The notes under the pieces are model-generated. The model was not told the DNA's origin, did not search any database, and saw nothing but the letters and a program-made list of their open reading frames with translations. Both the position numbers and the translations under genes were made by a program. A stretch of DNA of 44,416 nucleotides from contig PLLE01000029.1 of the NCBI GenBank assembly GCA_003141245.1, forward strand, positions 18,077 to 62,492, read 5' to 3'. Source of the stretch: Chloroflexota bacterium (GTDB lineage Bacteria; Chloroflexota; Limnocylindria; Limnocylindrales; CSP1-4). Positions 33,483 to 41,822 of this stretch are shown piece by piece; position 1 is the stretch's first letter; every line of letters begins with the position of its first letter.

Positions 33483-34166
33483 ATGACGACCTCGAAGGAA
33501 GTTCCTGGTAACGGTCGAGCCGCTGGCGCCTCCGCCGACGGGTCGGCGGCGTGGGGCGAAGGGCTGGCGTACCCGGAGTGGATGCGGCAGTTCTTGCCGG
33601 CGCTGCACAGCGGCTTCAACGGCATGAACAAGTACGTCAGCGTTCCGGCCCTCAAAGCCGGCCTGGGCAGATATATCTCCAACCCGCTCACCGGCTACCT
33701 GATGATCCTGCGGACCCGAGGCCGAAAGAGCGGCGAGATGCGCGACGCTCCGCTCGGGTACACGATCGTCGGCGAGCACGTCTACTGCATCGCCGGCTTC
33801 GGGCGCAAGACCCACTGGCTTCAGAACGTCCTGGCCGATCCCAGGGTCGAAGTCATCCTGTCCGGCCGCTCCTTCTCCGGGTTGGCCGAAGAGGTCACCG
33901 ACGAGGAGGAACGACGCCGGGTTCTGGCGCCGCTGGTGCGCAGCATGGGCGCAGTCGCCGGAATGGTCGGAATGGGAAATCCCTGGCGCGACCCGCCGGA
34001 CGAGATCGCGCGCAAGTGCGAGGGGATGCCACTGGTGCGCGTGAAGGCCACCGGCATCGCGGCCGGCCCCGACGATCCGGGCGGCTGGTTCTGGGTTGTG
34101 CCGATCGCCGTCGGTGGCTTGTGGATGCTGCGCCTGCTGCGCGGCCGCTACAGTCGTTCCGCGTGA
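33483..34166 (+). CDS. deazaflavin (F420)-dependent nitroreductase-family protein with C-terminal membrane helix
   Basis: Protein of 227 residues. The central part (about 60-165) matches the F420H2-dependent nitroreductase/quinone-reductase family: ILRTRGRKSGEMRDAPLGY is its strand-turn-strand core, followed by VIVGEHVYCIAGFGRKTHWLQNVLADPRVEV. The last about 25 residues (GGWFWVVPIAVGGLWMLRLLRGR) form a membrane helix with a basic tail, so the enzyme is probably anchored to the inner face of the membrane. Some relatives bind FMN, heme or fatty acids instead of F420. ATG at 33483, GAGAGG upstream. Its stop overlaps a GTG that could open the next gene (GTGA), suggesting co-transcription with the GT87-like genes. 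Confidence 0.8.
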   Translation: MTTSKEVPGNGRAAGASADGSAAWGEGLAYPEWMRQFLPALHSGFNGMNKYVSVPALKAGLGRYISNPLTGYLMILRTRGRKSGEMRDAPLGYTIVGEHVYCIAGFGRKTHWLQNVLADPRVEVILSGRSFSGLAEEVTDEEERRRVLAPLVRSMGAVAGMVGMGNPWRDPPDEIARKCEGMPLVRVKATGIAAGPDDPGGWFWVVPIAVGGLWMLRLLRGRYSRSA

Positions 34167-34183
34167 AAGGCCGGGGTCGATCG

Positions 34184-35443
34184 ATGCGGCGTGTCATCTC
34201 GGGCCGCGCACCGGACGTGACTGTCTCCGGGGCGGCGGCCCACGGTCGATTCGACGCCGAGCCGGCCGGTGGTCGGCTCCGGCGCCTCCAGCGCAGATAT
34301 GCGCCGTTCCTCGACCAGACCTCCGAGGGCAACAGGCGCCTCGTCCTGGTGCTGGCCGCGATAGTCGGTGCCCTGGCCGTGATCGGCCTGCCCGAGCTGC
34401 TCAGGGCCTTCGTGTGGGGCAACGACGTCGAGATCCCACTCCGCGCCGCGGCTCACTGGTCGGCCGGCGGCCAGCCCTACCCGCCATCCGCCATGCAGGT
34501 CGAGAAGGGCCCGGACTTGCCGTTCCTTTACCCGCCCTTCGTGCTGCCGCTCGTGAGCCTCTTCGCTGGGCTGCCTCACGACGTGGTCACAGCCGTCTGG
34601 ATCGGTTTGACAGTCCTGGTCGCAGCCTGGACCTGCCGCCGGCTCGGCATTCCCTGGCTGGCGGTGCCGTTCGTGCTTGCCTGGCCCCCATTCGCCGAGG
34701 GTCTCATCACTGGCAACGTCCAGATCATGCACTTCGCCGCCTTCGTGGCCCTGCTGTATATGCCCGGCGCTGCGGCGCCGGTCCAGAAGGTCCTTGTGCC
34801 GGCGCGGGACGCGGTCAACGGCATCCTCTCGGCCGGCGTGGGCGTCCTCAAGGTGACTCAGCTCATGCCCGTTCTCTACCTGGCCCGGCGCCGATTCCGC
34901 GCGGCGATCGTGGCGGTGGCCGTACTGGGGTTGGTCTTCCTGGCGATGCTGCCGCTGACTGGGATAGCCGTGTACGGCGACTGGCTGGCCCAGCTCCAGC
35001 GAGCCGACGATCCGTCATGGCACCCGGCCGGGATCCCCCTGGCGAGGCTGCTGGGAGTCCCGGACCTGGTCCTGGCCTTCGTCGCGGGGATTGTCGTACT
35101 CCTCGTGCGCGGGCGAGACTCTGCGGCGTGGCTCGGCATCGCCATGATCGTCGCGGCGCCGAGCCTGCACGGCTACGGCTTCCTCTTCTTGCTGCCGGGG
35201 CTGCTCACGGTCCGGCGCGACTTGTCGATAGCGGTGGCGGCACTCTTCCTGGGCAACTACCACGGATACGCCTGGTGGCTGGCCTGCCTGATCGTCTCGT
35301 ATCTTCTGGTGGCCTCGATGCGCTGGCCGTGGTTGCGGGCTCGAGCGTCGGCTGATCGCCAGCTCGACGAGGAGCCCTTAGCGGGAGCGGACGGTGTGGT
35401 CTCAGCCCCGCCGGTCGTCTGGGCAGATGCCAATGCCGGCTGA
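34184..35443 (+). CDS. GT87-like polyprenyl-phosphate-sugar transferase, first of three
   Basis: Polytopic membrane protein (419 residues; about 10 helices). After a 55-residue cytoplasmic N-terminus and helix 1 comes the extracytoplasmic loop with GNDVEIPLRAAAHWSAGGQPY and LPFLYPPFVLPL, the Asp and YPP marks of GT87 GT-C enzymes. LKVTQLMPVLYLARRRF is the conserved inner segment. Such enzymes add mannose or other sugars from polyprenyl phosphate to a lipid-linked acceptor on the outer face. The ATG at 34184 has GGGG eight bases upstream; a GTG at 34163 overlapping the previous stop is an alternative. It overlaps the next gene by 17 bases. Confidence 0.78.
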   Translation: MRRVISGRAPDVTVSGAAAHGRFDAEPAGGRLRRLQRRYAPFLDQTSEGNRRLVLVLAAIVGALAVIGLPELLRAFVWGNDVEIPLRAAAHWSAGGQPYPPSAMQVEKGPDLPFLYPPFVLPLVSLFAGLPHDVVTAVWIGLTVLVAAWTCRRLGIPWLAVPFVLAWPPFAEGLITGNVQIMHFAAFVALLYMPGAAAPVQKVLVPARDAVNGILSAGVGVLKVTQLMPVLYLARRRFRAAIVAVAVLGLVFLAMLPLTGIAVYGDWLAQLQRADDPSWHPAGIPLARLLGVPDLVLAFVAGIVVLLVRGRDSAAWLGIAMIVAAPSLHGYGFLFLLPGLLTVRRDLSIAVAALFLGNYHGYAWWLACLIVSYLLVASMRWPWLRARASADRQLDEEPLAGADGVVSAPPVVWADANAG

Positions 35444-36467
35444 GCGAACCGGTGCGGCCGCCTCAAACGACGCGCCCGCGCCGCCTCGTCCGGCCGTGCC
35501 CCGGAGCATGGCCAGCCTGCTCGGCGCCTCCTCTACCAGCGGTCGGCGCTCCTGGCTCTGGGCCCTGACCCTGCTCTGCACCGTCCTGGGTGGATCCCTG
35601 GCGCTTGCATCCGCCCTCTATCTGATCGGACACGACGGGGGCAGGGCCTACGACACACAGGCCTACTGGATTGCAGGTCGTCGCGTCCTCGACGGCACGG
35701 CGCTGTACTCGCAGGCCTCCGTCTCGGATCTGGGCGCCTACAAGTACCCGCCGGTCTTCGCCCAGATCTTCGTGCCGGCAGCACTGCTGCCAGAGCTGCT
35801 CGTGGCCTGGCTCTGGCGGATATCGGGAGTCCTGTGCCTGCGCTACATCGTTGGGTCGTGGAGGGCCGCGATCGTTGCCTGCGCATTCATCCCCGTCTTG
35901 ACCGAGCTGAGCCTGGGCAACGTCACGCTCCAGCTGGCCGCTGTGCTTGTCTTCGCGATGCGAGACAGACGAGGTGCGTACTTGCTGCCGTGGGCAGTGG
36001 CGCTCAAGTTCGGGCCGGCTCTGCTGGTGCCGTTCTTGTGGTTCCGCAAGCCCGCGACGCGCCGGCCGCTGGTCGCCGGGACCGCCGTCTTCGCGGCAGC
36101 CTGCCTGACCTCGTACGCGATCGCACCGGGAGCCTGGTCTGACTACGTAGCCACCTTCGGCTGGGAAAACGGCTCGCTCATGTCCGGCGGTGGGGTCATC
36201 GCCGTCGTGCCGTCATGGGGCGGGCTCGACTTCGTCCTCCGCTTCGCCTTTGCTGGGGTCGTCGCCCTGTACGCGGTGTACTCACGGAGAGGCTGGCTGG
36301 CATATGCCGCGGCCGCCGTCACGTGCCCGGTCATGGCCATCAGCCGGCTCGCGCCGCTGGTTGGCCTGTGGCGGTTCCGACCGGCGGGCTGGCCGGGCAC
36401 CCGGCGGCGTACCGTTCGGAAGGCCGACATGCCGCCCGGAGCCCAACCGCTCGAAGCTTCGTCGTGA
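35427..36467 (+). CDS. GT87-like polyprenyl-phosphate-sugar transferase, second of three
   Basis: Membrane protein of about 346 residues, clearly of the GT87/DUF2029 family. The loop after helix 1 has YDTQAYWIAGRRVLDGTALYSQ (catalytic-type Asp and the WxxGRRxLDGxxLY pattern) and AYKYPPVFAQIFVPA. LSLGNVTLQLAAVLVFAMRD and VALKFGPALLVPFLWFRK are further family segments. Two ATGs (35427, 35433) both overlap the upstream gene; neither has a strong ribosome site, so reinitiation is likely. Its stop overlaps the GTG of the third gene (GTGA). Donor and acceptor sugars are unknown. Confidence 0.8.
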   Translation: MPMPAERTGAAASNDAPAPPRPAVPRSMASLLGASSTSGRRSWLWALTLLCTVLGGSLALASALYLIGHDGGRAYDTQAYWIAGRRVLDGTALYSQASVSDLGAYKYPPVFAQIFVPAALLPELLVAWLWRISGVLCLRYIVGSWRAAIVACAFIPVLTELSLGNVTLQLAAVLVFAMRDRRGAYLLPWAVALKFGPALLVPFLWFRKPATRRPLVAGTAVFAAACLTSYAIAPGAWSDYVATFGWENGSLMSGGGVIAVVPSWGGLDFVLRFAFAGVVALYAVYSRRGWLAYAAAAVTCPVMAISRLAPLVGLWRFRPAGWPGTRRRTVRKADMPPGAQPLEASS

Positions 36468-37426
36468 GCCCGGAAGCCGCCCCAAGCCTCGGCTCTGCGA
36501 TACGGGCTCGCCTGCCGATCTATCGCAAGCCCACCATCCTCGGGCTGTCCATCTTCGGCTACCTGCTGTTTGCCTGGCTGATGCTCGTCGTGCCCGCCTC
36601 GCCTCACTTTCAGAGCATCCCGGGCTTCGACTCCTTCGCCTATTGGAACGTCGACCCTTTCCACCCGTACGACGCGCCGCTTGGAACGATCGGCTCCTTC
36701 ACGTACACGCCGGCGTTTGCCCTGGTCGCCAGTCCGGCTCACTTGCTCCCATTCGGGCTCTTCTTCTTCCTTTGGGGCAGCTTTCTCGTCGTCAACCTCG
36801 TCTGGCTGACCCGGCGCATGGCCCTGGTGTGGCTGGTCTTTCTGCCGGTCAGCCTGGAGCTATACCACGGCAACGTCCACCTGCTCCTGGCGACAGTGTG
36901 CGTCCTGGGATTTGAGTACCCGGCCCTGTGGTCCATCGGCCTGCTGACCAAGGTCACGCCCGGTGTCTCGCTGCTCTGGTTCGTCGTCCGGCGTGAATGG
37001 CGATCGCTGGCCTGGGCTCTTGGCGCGACAGCAGCCATCTCGGCCGTCTCGTTCGCCATTGCCCCGAGCGCGTGGTTCGATTGGGCCAAGTTCCTCACGA
37101 CGTCGCAGGCCACTGGCGCGGGGGCGAACGATTGGTACGCGTTCCTCTTCCCGCCGCTGTGGCTTCGAGTCGCGGCGGCGGCCGTCCTGGTCGTCTGGGG
37201 CGCTCGTACGGATCGCCGCTGGGTCGTGCCAGTCGCCACGGCCCTGGCGATGCCAGTCGTCTGGGTCACGACGCCGGCCATCCTGGTGGCCATCCCAAGG
37301 CTGCGGAAGAAGGTCCTGCCGGCCGCCCGCGACGCCGCCCGCGACGCCGCCCGCGACGCCGCCACAGACGCCGACGCAGGAGTGGCCGCGGCGTCGACCG
37401 TTCCCGCCTCCGAGCCCGTTCCCTAG
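36464..37426 (+). CDS. GT87-like polyprenyl-phosphate-sugar transferase, third of three
   Basis: Membrane protein of 320 residues. The outside loop has GFDSFAYWNVDPFHPYD and SFTYTPAFALVASPAHLLP, the family's Asp and Y-P motif in a slightly different form. LELYHGNVHLLLATVCVLG and GLLTKVTPGVSLLWFVVRR match the inner conserved segments. The GTG start at 36464 shares four bases with the previous stop, so translation is coupled. The C-terminus ends in a hydrophilic tail with an AARD repeat. The three enzymes together suggest stepwise elongation of one glycolipid or lipoglycan. Confidence 0.8.
   Translation: MSPEAAPSLGSAIRARLPIYRKPTILGLSIFGYLLFAWLMLVVPASPHFQSIPGFDSFAYWNVDPFHPYDAPLGTIGSFTYTPAFALVASPAHLLPFGLFFFLWGSFLVVNLVWLTRRMALVWLVFLPVSLELYHGNVHLLLATVCVLGFEYPALWSIGLLTKVTPGVSLLWFVVRREWRSLAWALGATAAISAVSFAIAPSAWFDWAKFLTTSQATGAGANDWYAFLFPPLWLRVAAAAVLVVWGARTDRRWVVPVATALAMPVVWVTTPAILVAIPRLRKKVLPAARDAARDAARDAATDADAGVAAASTVPASEPVP
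37322..37369 (+). repeat. 12-bp tandem repeat encoding an AARD tail
   Basis: Three exact copies and one variant copy of GCCGCCCGCGAC near the 3' end of the third GT87-like gene encode AARDAARDAARDAATD. This is a slippage-prone hydrophilic tail. Confidence 0.85.
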
Positions 37427-37458
37427 CAGTCGGGCAGCCGAAGCAGTCGGGCAGCCGA
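37425..37458 (+). repeat. 17-bp perfect tandem duplication after the third GT87-like gene
   Basis: AGCAGTCGGGCAGCCGA occurs at 37425-37441 and again at 37442-37458. The first copy includes the last two bases of the stop codon of the preceding gene. Confidence 0.85.
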
Positions 37459-37556
37459 CCCCGCCAGGCCGCGCTCGATACAATCTGGTCGACCCAGGCC
37501 CGCCGTCTCGATCCCGTCCCGGTCGAGTCCACGGCAGACATCCGCAGGTGAGGCAG

Positions 37557-40436
37557 ATGTTCGATCGACTCGGCCGGCTCGTGCTCAAACTCCGCTTCGT
37601 CTTGGTGGCCGTCTGGGCGGTTGCCGCAATCGCCTTCGGGATTCTCGGCCCGTCGCTCTCGCAGGTCGGTTCGGCCGACGAAACCAGCTTCCTGCCCAAG
37701 AACGCGGAGTCGCTGGCCGCTCGCAACGTCATCAAAAACGCCTTTCCCAACGACGCGGCTCCGTCGGTGGCCCTCATCGTCTTCTCCCGCCAGGGCGGTC
37801 TGACCGACGCGGATCGGGCCGCCATCGAGGCCATGCGCGGCTGGTTCGAAGGGACCGGCCACCCGGACGGGATCCTGCGCTACGTCACCGCCGAGCATTC
37901 GACCTCGCTGGCGTCGATGTTCCGCAGCACCGACGGCGTGGTCGAGCTGGCTCGAGCCGACCTCGATTCGCCCTCGTTCCTGCCGCGGACCAACACGGCG
38001 ATCGACGCCATCCGGACCCATCTCGCCGCGCAGGGCGTGCTGCCGGCCGGGCTCGTGGCCCAGGTGAGCGGCCAGGCCGGGATCGGTCGCGACTATTTAG
38101 GCGCCATCCGGGAGGGCACGGATCGGACGACCCTGGTCACGATCCTGCTTGTCGTCGTGGTGCTGTTGCTCATCTACCGCGCGCCGCTGGCGGCAATGGT
38201 TCCGCTGGTCACGATCGGCTGCGCCTTCATGGTCTCGCGCGGCCTGCTCGGATTCCTGGCCCAGGGCGGGTGGAAGCTGTCGTCCGTCCTCGATTCGTTC
38301 ATCGTCGTGCTCGTCTTCGGCGTCGGCACCGACTACACGATCTTCCTGGTTTCCCGATTCCGAGAAGAGCTGGGGAGGAACAGCCATGCGGACGCGGTCC
38401 GCGTGACCGTAAGCCGAATGGGCGCGGTGATAGCCGCCTCGGCGGCGACCGTCATCGTGGGCCTGAGCTCGATGGTCGCCGCCAGCTTCGGCATGATCCA
38501 GACGACCGGCCCGGCCCTGGCGCTGACGATCTTCGTCACCCTGCTGGCCGGCCTGAGCCTGGCTCCTTCGCTGCTGGCGATCTTCGGACGCCGACTCTTC
38601 TGGCCGCGCCACGAGCAGACCCGAACAGCCGACTCGGACGAGAAGGGGTTCTGGGCGGCACTGGCCCGGCGGATCACGAACCGCCCGGGACTGCTGGCGG
38701 CGCTGGTGCTCCTCCTGCTGGCTGCGCCGTTACTGGCTCTGCCGCAGCTCAAGCAGAACTTCAACGTCCTGGAGGAATTGCCGGCCGGAGCGGAATCGCG
38801 CCTGGGCTTCGACACCCTGAGCCGCCACCTGGCTGAGGGTCAGCTGATGCCGCTCAACGTCCTGGTCGAGGTTCCGGGCGGCGATCTGTCGAGCCCGGAG
38901 GCGCTGGTTCGCATCGGACAGATGGAGAAGCAGATCGCCGCGCTGCCGGACGTGCAGTCGGTCAGCAGCGTCGTCGACCCGAAGGGCGAGGGCAAGATCT
39001 CCGACGTCCTGAGGCCCGCGACTCAGATCGCCGCCATGGCGCAGGGGTTCGCGAAGGCATCGAGCACGGACGTCAACGTCCAGCTGAGCGACGCCTCTCT
39101 GGCGGCGATCAACTCCACGGTTTCGTACGTGGGAGGGCTGGACAAGGCCTATCCCAGGTTGGCGGGCGCGGCACTCACCGGCGCGAAGGCGGACCTGACC
39201 ACTCTCCAGCAGGGGGTCGTGGACGGGCGAAAGCAGGCGCTGGTCGCCAATCAACTGGGTACGATCGCCGATCAGCTGCAGGCGGCCGCCACCGGATCGT
39301 CCGCTTCCTCCGGCGACGCCGCGGCACAGCTGGCTGCTCTCACCGCGTACCTGAACGAACTCGGCGCGGCCGTGCCGGCTGTGACCTCGACCGACGCCTA
39401 CAGGACGGCGCAGGCGGCAATCCCGAAGGTGGCCGCGAACCGCGATGCCGGGGCCTTCCTGGCGTTGATTGGGGCGTTCCGACAGATGCAGAGCTGGTTC
39501 GCGGCCCAGCCGACGGCGGTCTACTTCTCGCCGACCAGCACGACGTCGAGCGCCGAGAGCGTGGCTGCCCGCCAGGCCATGGCCGACGCCCGCGCCCGTC
39601 TCCCCGGGGAGTTGGGCCAGCTCGCCGCCGCGTTCGGCGTTGACGACCTGTATGCGCCGCCGGACCTCGTGGCGGCGTACGAGTCCAGCTCCGGCGACGT
39701 CGCGCGGCTGTACGTCACCACCGTCGCAAACCCCTACGACACCAGGGCCTTCGACACGGTCCGGTCGCTGCGGACGCTGACGGCCGACCAGGCGGCCGGC
39801 TTCGGGCCGGGCGCCACGACGTACGTGGGCGGCCCCACCGCCGAGTTCACCGACGTCCAGTCGACGATCTCGGCCGACTTCCTGCGCGTGGCGGCGATCA
39901 CGATCGTGGGGATCCTGCTGGTCCTCGTGCTTCTGCTTCGGGCGCTGGCAGCGCCGGCTTACCTCGTTCTGACGGTGCTGCTGTCCTACGCCACCAGCCT
40001 GAGCCTGTCGGCGTTGATTCTTCAGCGCCTGTTCGGCCAGACGGGGCTCAACTACTTCATCCCGCTGATGGTCTTCGTGTTGCTCGTCGCGCTCGGCTCC
40101 GACTACAACATCTTCTTGATGTCACGGATCCGGGAGGAGAGCGCCACCCGGCCTCTGCGTCTGGGAATCCGCGCCGCCTCCGCTCGAACCGGCACGGTCA
40201 TCACCTCGGCCGGCCTGATCCTGGCGGGGACGTTCGGGGCGCTGATCACCTCGCCTCTCCAGCTGCTCTTCCAGGTCGGAGTGACCGTGGCCCTGGGGGT
40301 TCTGATCGATACCTTCATCGTCCGGAGCCTGCTGGTGCCGGCCATCACGGCCTTCATCGGCGAGTGGGCCTGGTGGCCCTTCCACCGGCGCGGAGGCGAC
40401 GGCGATGCCGACCGGCAACCGGGCACGGAACCATGA
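37557..40436 (+). CDS. MMPL/RND-family lipid transporter
   Basis: Large membrane transporter (959 residues) with the duplicated RND fold: helix 1 at about 10-30, a periplasmic-type domain, helices 2-6 (about 180-360), a second soluble domain (about 400-770) and helices 8-12 (about 775-935). The Asp-Tyr proton-relay pairs appear in both halves as GVGTDYTIFLVSRFREE and LGSDYNIFLMSRIREE. The family exports lipids and glycolipids in actinobacteria and hopanoids elsewhere. ATG at 37557 is preceded by AGGTGAGG. It follows the three GT87-like genes on the same strand after 130 bases, so the substrate may be the glycolipid they build. The second soluble domain is Ala/Ser-rich and probably helical. 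Confidence 0.92.
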   Translation: MFDRLGRLVLKLRFVLVAVWAVAAIAFGILGPSLSQVGSADETSFLPKNAESLAARNVIKNAFPNDAAPSVALIVFSRQGGLTDADRAAIEAMRGWFEGTGHPDGILRYVTAEHSTSLASMFRSTDGVVELARADLDSPSFLPRTNTAIDAIRTHLAAQGVLPAGLVAQVSGQAGIGRDYLGAIREGTDRTTLVTILLVVVVLLLIYRAPLAAMVPLVTIGCAFMVSRGLLGFLAQGGWKLSSVLDSFIVVLVFGVGTDYTIFLVSRFREELGRNSHADAVRVTVSRMGAVIAASAATVIVGLSSMVAASFGMIQTTGPALALTIFVTLLAGLSLAPSLLAIFGRRLFWPRHEQTRTADSDEKGFWAALARRITNRPGLLAALVLLLLAAPLLALPQLKQNFNVLEELPAGAESRLGFDTLSRHLAEGQLMPLNVLVEVPGGDLSSPEALVRIGQMEKQIAALPDVQSVSSVVDPKGEGKISDVLRPATQIAAMAQGFAKASSTDVNVQLSDASLAAINSTVSYVGGLDKAYPRLAGAALTGAKADLTTLQQGVVDGRKQALVANQLGTIADQLQAAATGSSASSGDAAAQLAALTAYLNELGAAVPAVTSTDAYRTAQAAIPKVAANRDAGAFLALIGAFRQMQSWFAAQPTAVYFSPTSTTSSAESVAARQAMADARARLPGELGQLAAAFGVDDLYAPPDLVAAYESSSGDVARLYVTTVANPYDTRAFDTVRSLRTLTADQAAGFGPGATTYVGGPTAEFTDVQSTISADFLRVAAITIVGILLVLVLLLRALAAPAYLVLTVLLSYATSLSLSALILQRLFGQTGLNYFIPLMVFVLLVALGSDYNIFLMSRIREESATRPLRLGIRAASARTGTVITSAGLILAGTFGALITSPLQLLFQVGVTVALGVLIDTFIVRSLLVPAITAFIGEWAWWPFHRRGGDGDADRQPGTEP

Positions 40437-40546
40437 AGCGGATCAATGATGCGGGCCGCTAGCGCGACTCCCCGAGCCGCTTCTCGGTATGCAGCCGGAT
40501 CCATGTGACGGCTTACCCCTCACGCTGGATGGGGCTTCTGACGAAG

Positions 40547-40564
40547 CGTACGCCGTGACGTACG
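40547..40564. promoter_or_regulatory. paired CGTACG motifs: candidate YefM-YoeB operator
   Basis: CGTACG at 40547-40552 (inside the palindrome GCGTACGC) and again at 40559-40564, 12 bases centre to centre, end 17 bases before the yefM start. In E. coli the YefM antitoxin is known to bind TGTACA hexamers with that same 12-base spacing, so autorepression is likely. Confidence 0.6.
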
Positions 40565-40581
40565 GAACAAGGAGGCCGCCA

Positions 40582-40824
40582 ATGACTTCGATCACCGCCA
40601 CCGAGGCGCGCAAGCAGCTTTACAAGCTTCTGGACGACGTGTCGGATTCCCACGAGCCGGTCCAGATCACCGGCAGGCGCGGCAACGCTGTGCTCGTCGG
40701 CGAGGACGACTGGCGCGCCGTGCAGGAGACGCTCTACCTCGTCTCGATTCCCGGGATGCGCGAGTCCATCATCGAGGGCATGGCGACCCCGGTCGATGAG
40801 TGCGCGGACGAGCTCGACTGGTGA
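40582..40824 (+). CDS. yefM: YefM/Phd-type antitoxin
   Basis: Antitoxin and autorepressor (80 residues). The N-terminal DNA-binding half reads ITATEARKQLYKLLDDVSDSHEPVQITGRRGNAVLVGEDDWRAVQETLYL, the classical YefM pattern. The C-terminal half is acidic and partly unfolded, and wraps the toxin. ATG at 40582 with GGAGG six bases upstream. The last codons overlap the toxin start (GTGA). Paired CGTACG motifs in front suggest autoregulation. Confidence 0.93.
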   Translation: MTSITATEARKQLYKLLDDVSDSHEPVQITGRRGNAVLVGEDDWRAVQETLYLVSIPGMRESIIEGMATPVDECADELDW

Positions 40825-41084
40825 CCTGGAGGCTCGCCTACACGAAGCAGGCCCAGAAGGACGCTTCCAGGCTCGCCTCGGCGGGGCTGAAGGGCAAGGC
40901 GCAGCCGCTCCTCGACCTGCTGGCGGAGAACCCGTACCGCACTCCACCGCCGTTCGAGAAGCCCGTGGGGGATCTGGCCGGCGCGCACTCGCGGCGCATC
41001 AACATTCAGCATCGGCTGGTCTACCAGGTCCTCGACGACGAGAAGACCGTGAAGGTGCTGCGGGTGTGGACGCACTACGAGTAG
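40821..41084 (+). CDS. yoeB: YoeB/Txe-type mRNA interferase toxin
   Basis: Ribosome-dependent endoribonuclease of the RelE/YoeB family (87 residues, same size as E. coli YoeB). Marks are TKQAQKDASRL, LLAENPYRTPPPFEKPVGDL, SRRINIQHRLVYQV and the C-terminal WTHYE, which hold the family's catalytic Glu (FEK), Arg (SRR) and the terminal His-Tyr. So the toxin looks intact. The GTG start at 40821 overlaps the antitoxin stop, which ensures the antitoxin is made first. Confidence 0.93.
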   Translation: MTWRLAYTKQAQKDASRLASAGLKGKAQPLLDLLAENPYRTPPPFEKPVGDLAGAHSRRINIQHRLVYQVLDDEKTVKVLRVWTHYE

Positions 41085-41188
41085 AGAAAGCAAGCGGCTA
41101 ACCTGACTCGATGCGCTCGTAGGTTGCCCGCCAGACGTTCGGGCGGTCCCCATGCCGCGGTCTCCGATGTGATCTGGTTCCCTGAAGC

Positions 41189-41206
41189 GGTGCTATAATC
41201 CGCACC
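41189..41206 (+). promoter_or_regulatory. promoter with inverted repeat for the second toxin-antitoxin pair
   Basis: A perfect TATAAT (41194-41199) lies between the arms of the inverted repeat GGTGC (41189-41193) and GCACC (41202-41206). An antitoxin bound there would cover the -10 box, consistent with autorepression. The -35 region is weak. Confidence 0.6.
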
Positions 41207-41233
41207 TGTAAAGGACACTCGATGGAGGTCGCG

Positions 41234-41509
41234 ATGCACAGCGTTGTGAGGTTCTCGGAAGACATCGTTCCGCTCGGCGACCTGAAGGTCAACCCCGGTA
41301 AGGTCATCCGGCACGCCGACGAAACCGGTCGTCCCGTTCTGTTGACCAGCCACGGTCGCGGCGTCGCGGTCGTCCAGGCTCTGTCGGAGTTCGAGGCGGC
41401 GCAGGAGGAGCGCGAGTTCATGCGCGCCGTGCTAATCGGTCTCACCGATCTCGAGGGCGGGCGCGAGCTCTCGTTGGCGGAGGCCAGGCGTCGGCTCGGG
41501 CTCGTCTGA
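41234..41509 (+). CDS. Phd/YefM-type antitoxin of the second module
   Basis: Antitoxin of 91 residues. The N-terminal half (VVRFSEDIVPLGDLKVNPGKVIRHADETGRPVLLTSHGRGVAVVQALSEFE) follows the Phd/YefM pattern of strand, helix and TxxGxxVAVV. The C-terminal half is helical and charged, ending in LSLAEARRRLGL, the usual toxin-binding segment. The ATG at 41234 is preferred to the one at 41222, because GGAGG lies five bases before 41234 and inside the alternative. It is followed after one base by the toxin gene. Confidence 0.88.
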   Translation: MHSVVRFSEDIVPLGDLKVNPGKVIRHADETGRPVLLTSHGRGVAVVQALSEFEAAQEEREFMRAVLIGLTDLEGGRELSLAEARRRLGLV

Positions 41510-41510
41510 G

Positions 41511-41822
41511 ATGGGCCGTCGCCGAATCTCGATCGCCGAGTCGGCGGTCCGGGACCTGGAGGATCTCCGCGACTGGTACCTTGCCCAGTCGGCGCCTGAG
41601 GTCGGCGATAGGCTGGTGCGCGAGATCGTGCAGCGACTCGAGCAGCTTGCCGAGTTCCCCGACAGCGGAAGGGCAGTCCCAGAGTTCGATACGCCGTGGC
41701 TGCGCGAGCTCGTGCATCCGCCATTTCGCATCGTCTACCGGGTCGACGGCGCGCGAGTGCGCGTCGTGCGGGTGTGGCGCAGCGAGAGGCTGATGGTGAG
41801 CCCTCCGGATGGGATCGGCTGA
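41511..41822 (+). CDS. ParE/RelE-superfamily toxin
   Basis: Toxin of 103 residues. RRRISIAESAVRDLEDLRDWYLAQSAPEVGDRLVREI is the helical N-terminus of the ParE/RelE fold; FPDSGRAVPEFDTPWLRELVHPPFRIVYRVDGARVRVVRVWRSERLM is the sheet with the RIVYRV strand. The terminal His-Tyr of YoeB is absent, so it is nearer ParE (gyrase-targeting) than YoeB (mRNA-cutting), but the activity cannot be decided by eye. One base separates it from the antitoxin stop. Confidence 0.88.
   Translation: MGRRRISIAESAVRDLEDLRDWYLAQSAPEVGDRLVREIVQRLEQLAEFPDSGRAVPEFDTPWLRELVHPPFRIVYRVDGARVRVVRVWRSERLMVSPPDGIG

Noticed and set aside
37425-37458. 17-bp duplication as an attachment site
   Set aside because: The copies are directly adjacent with nothing between them, and no integrase or tRNA is present, so simple tandem duplication is enough.
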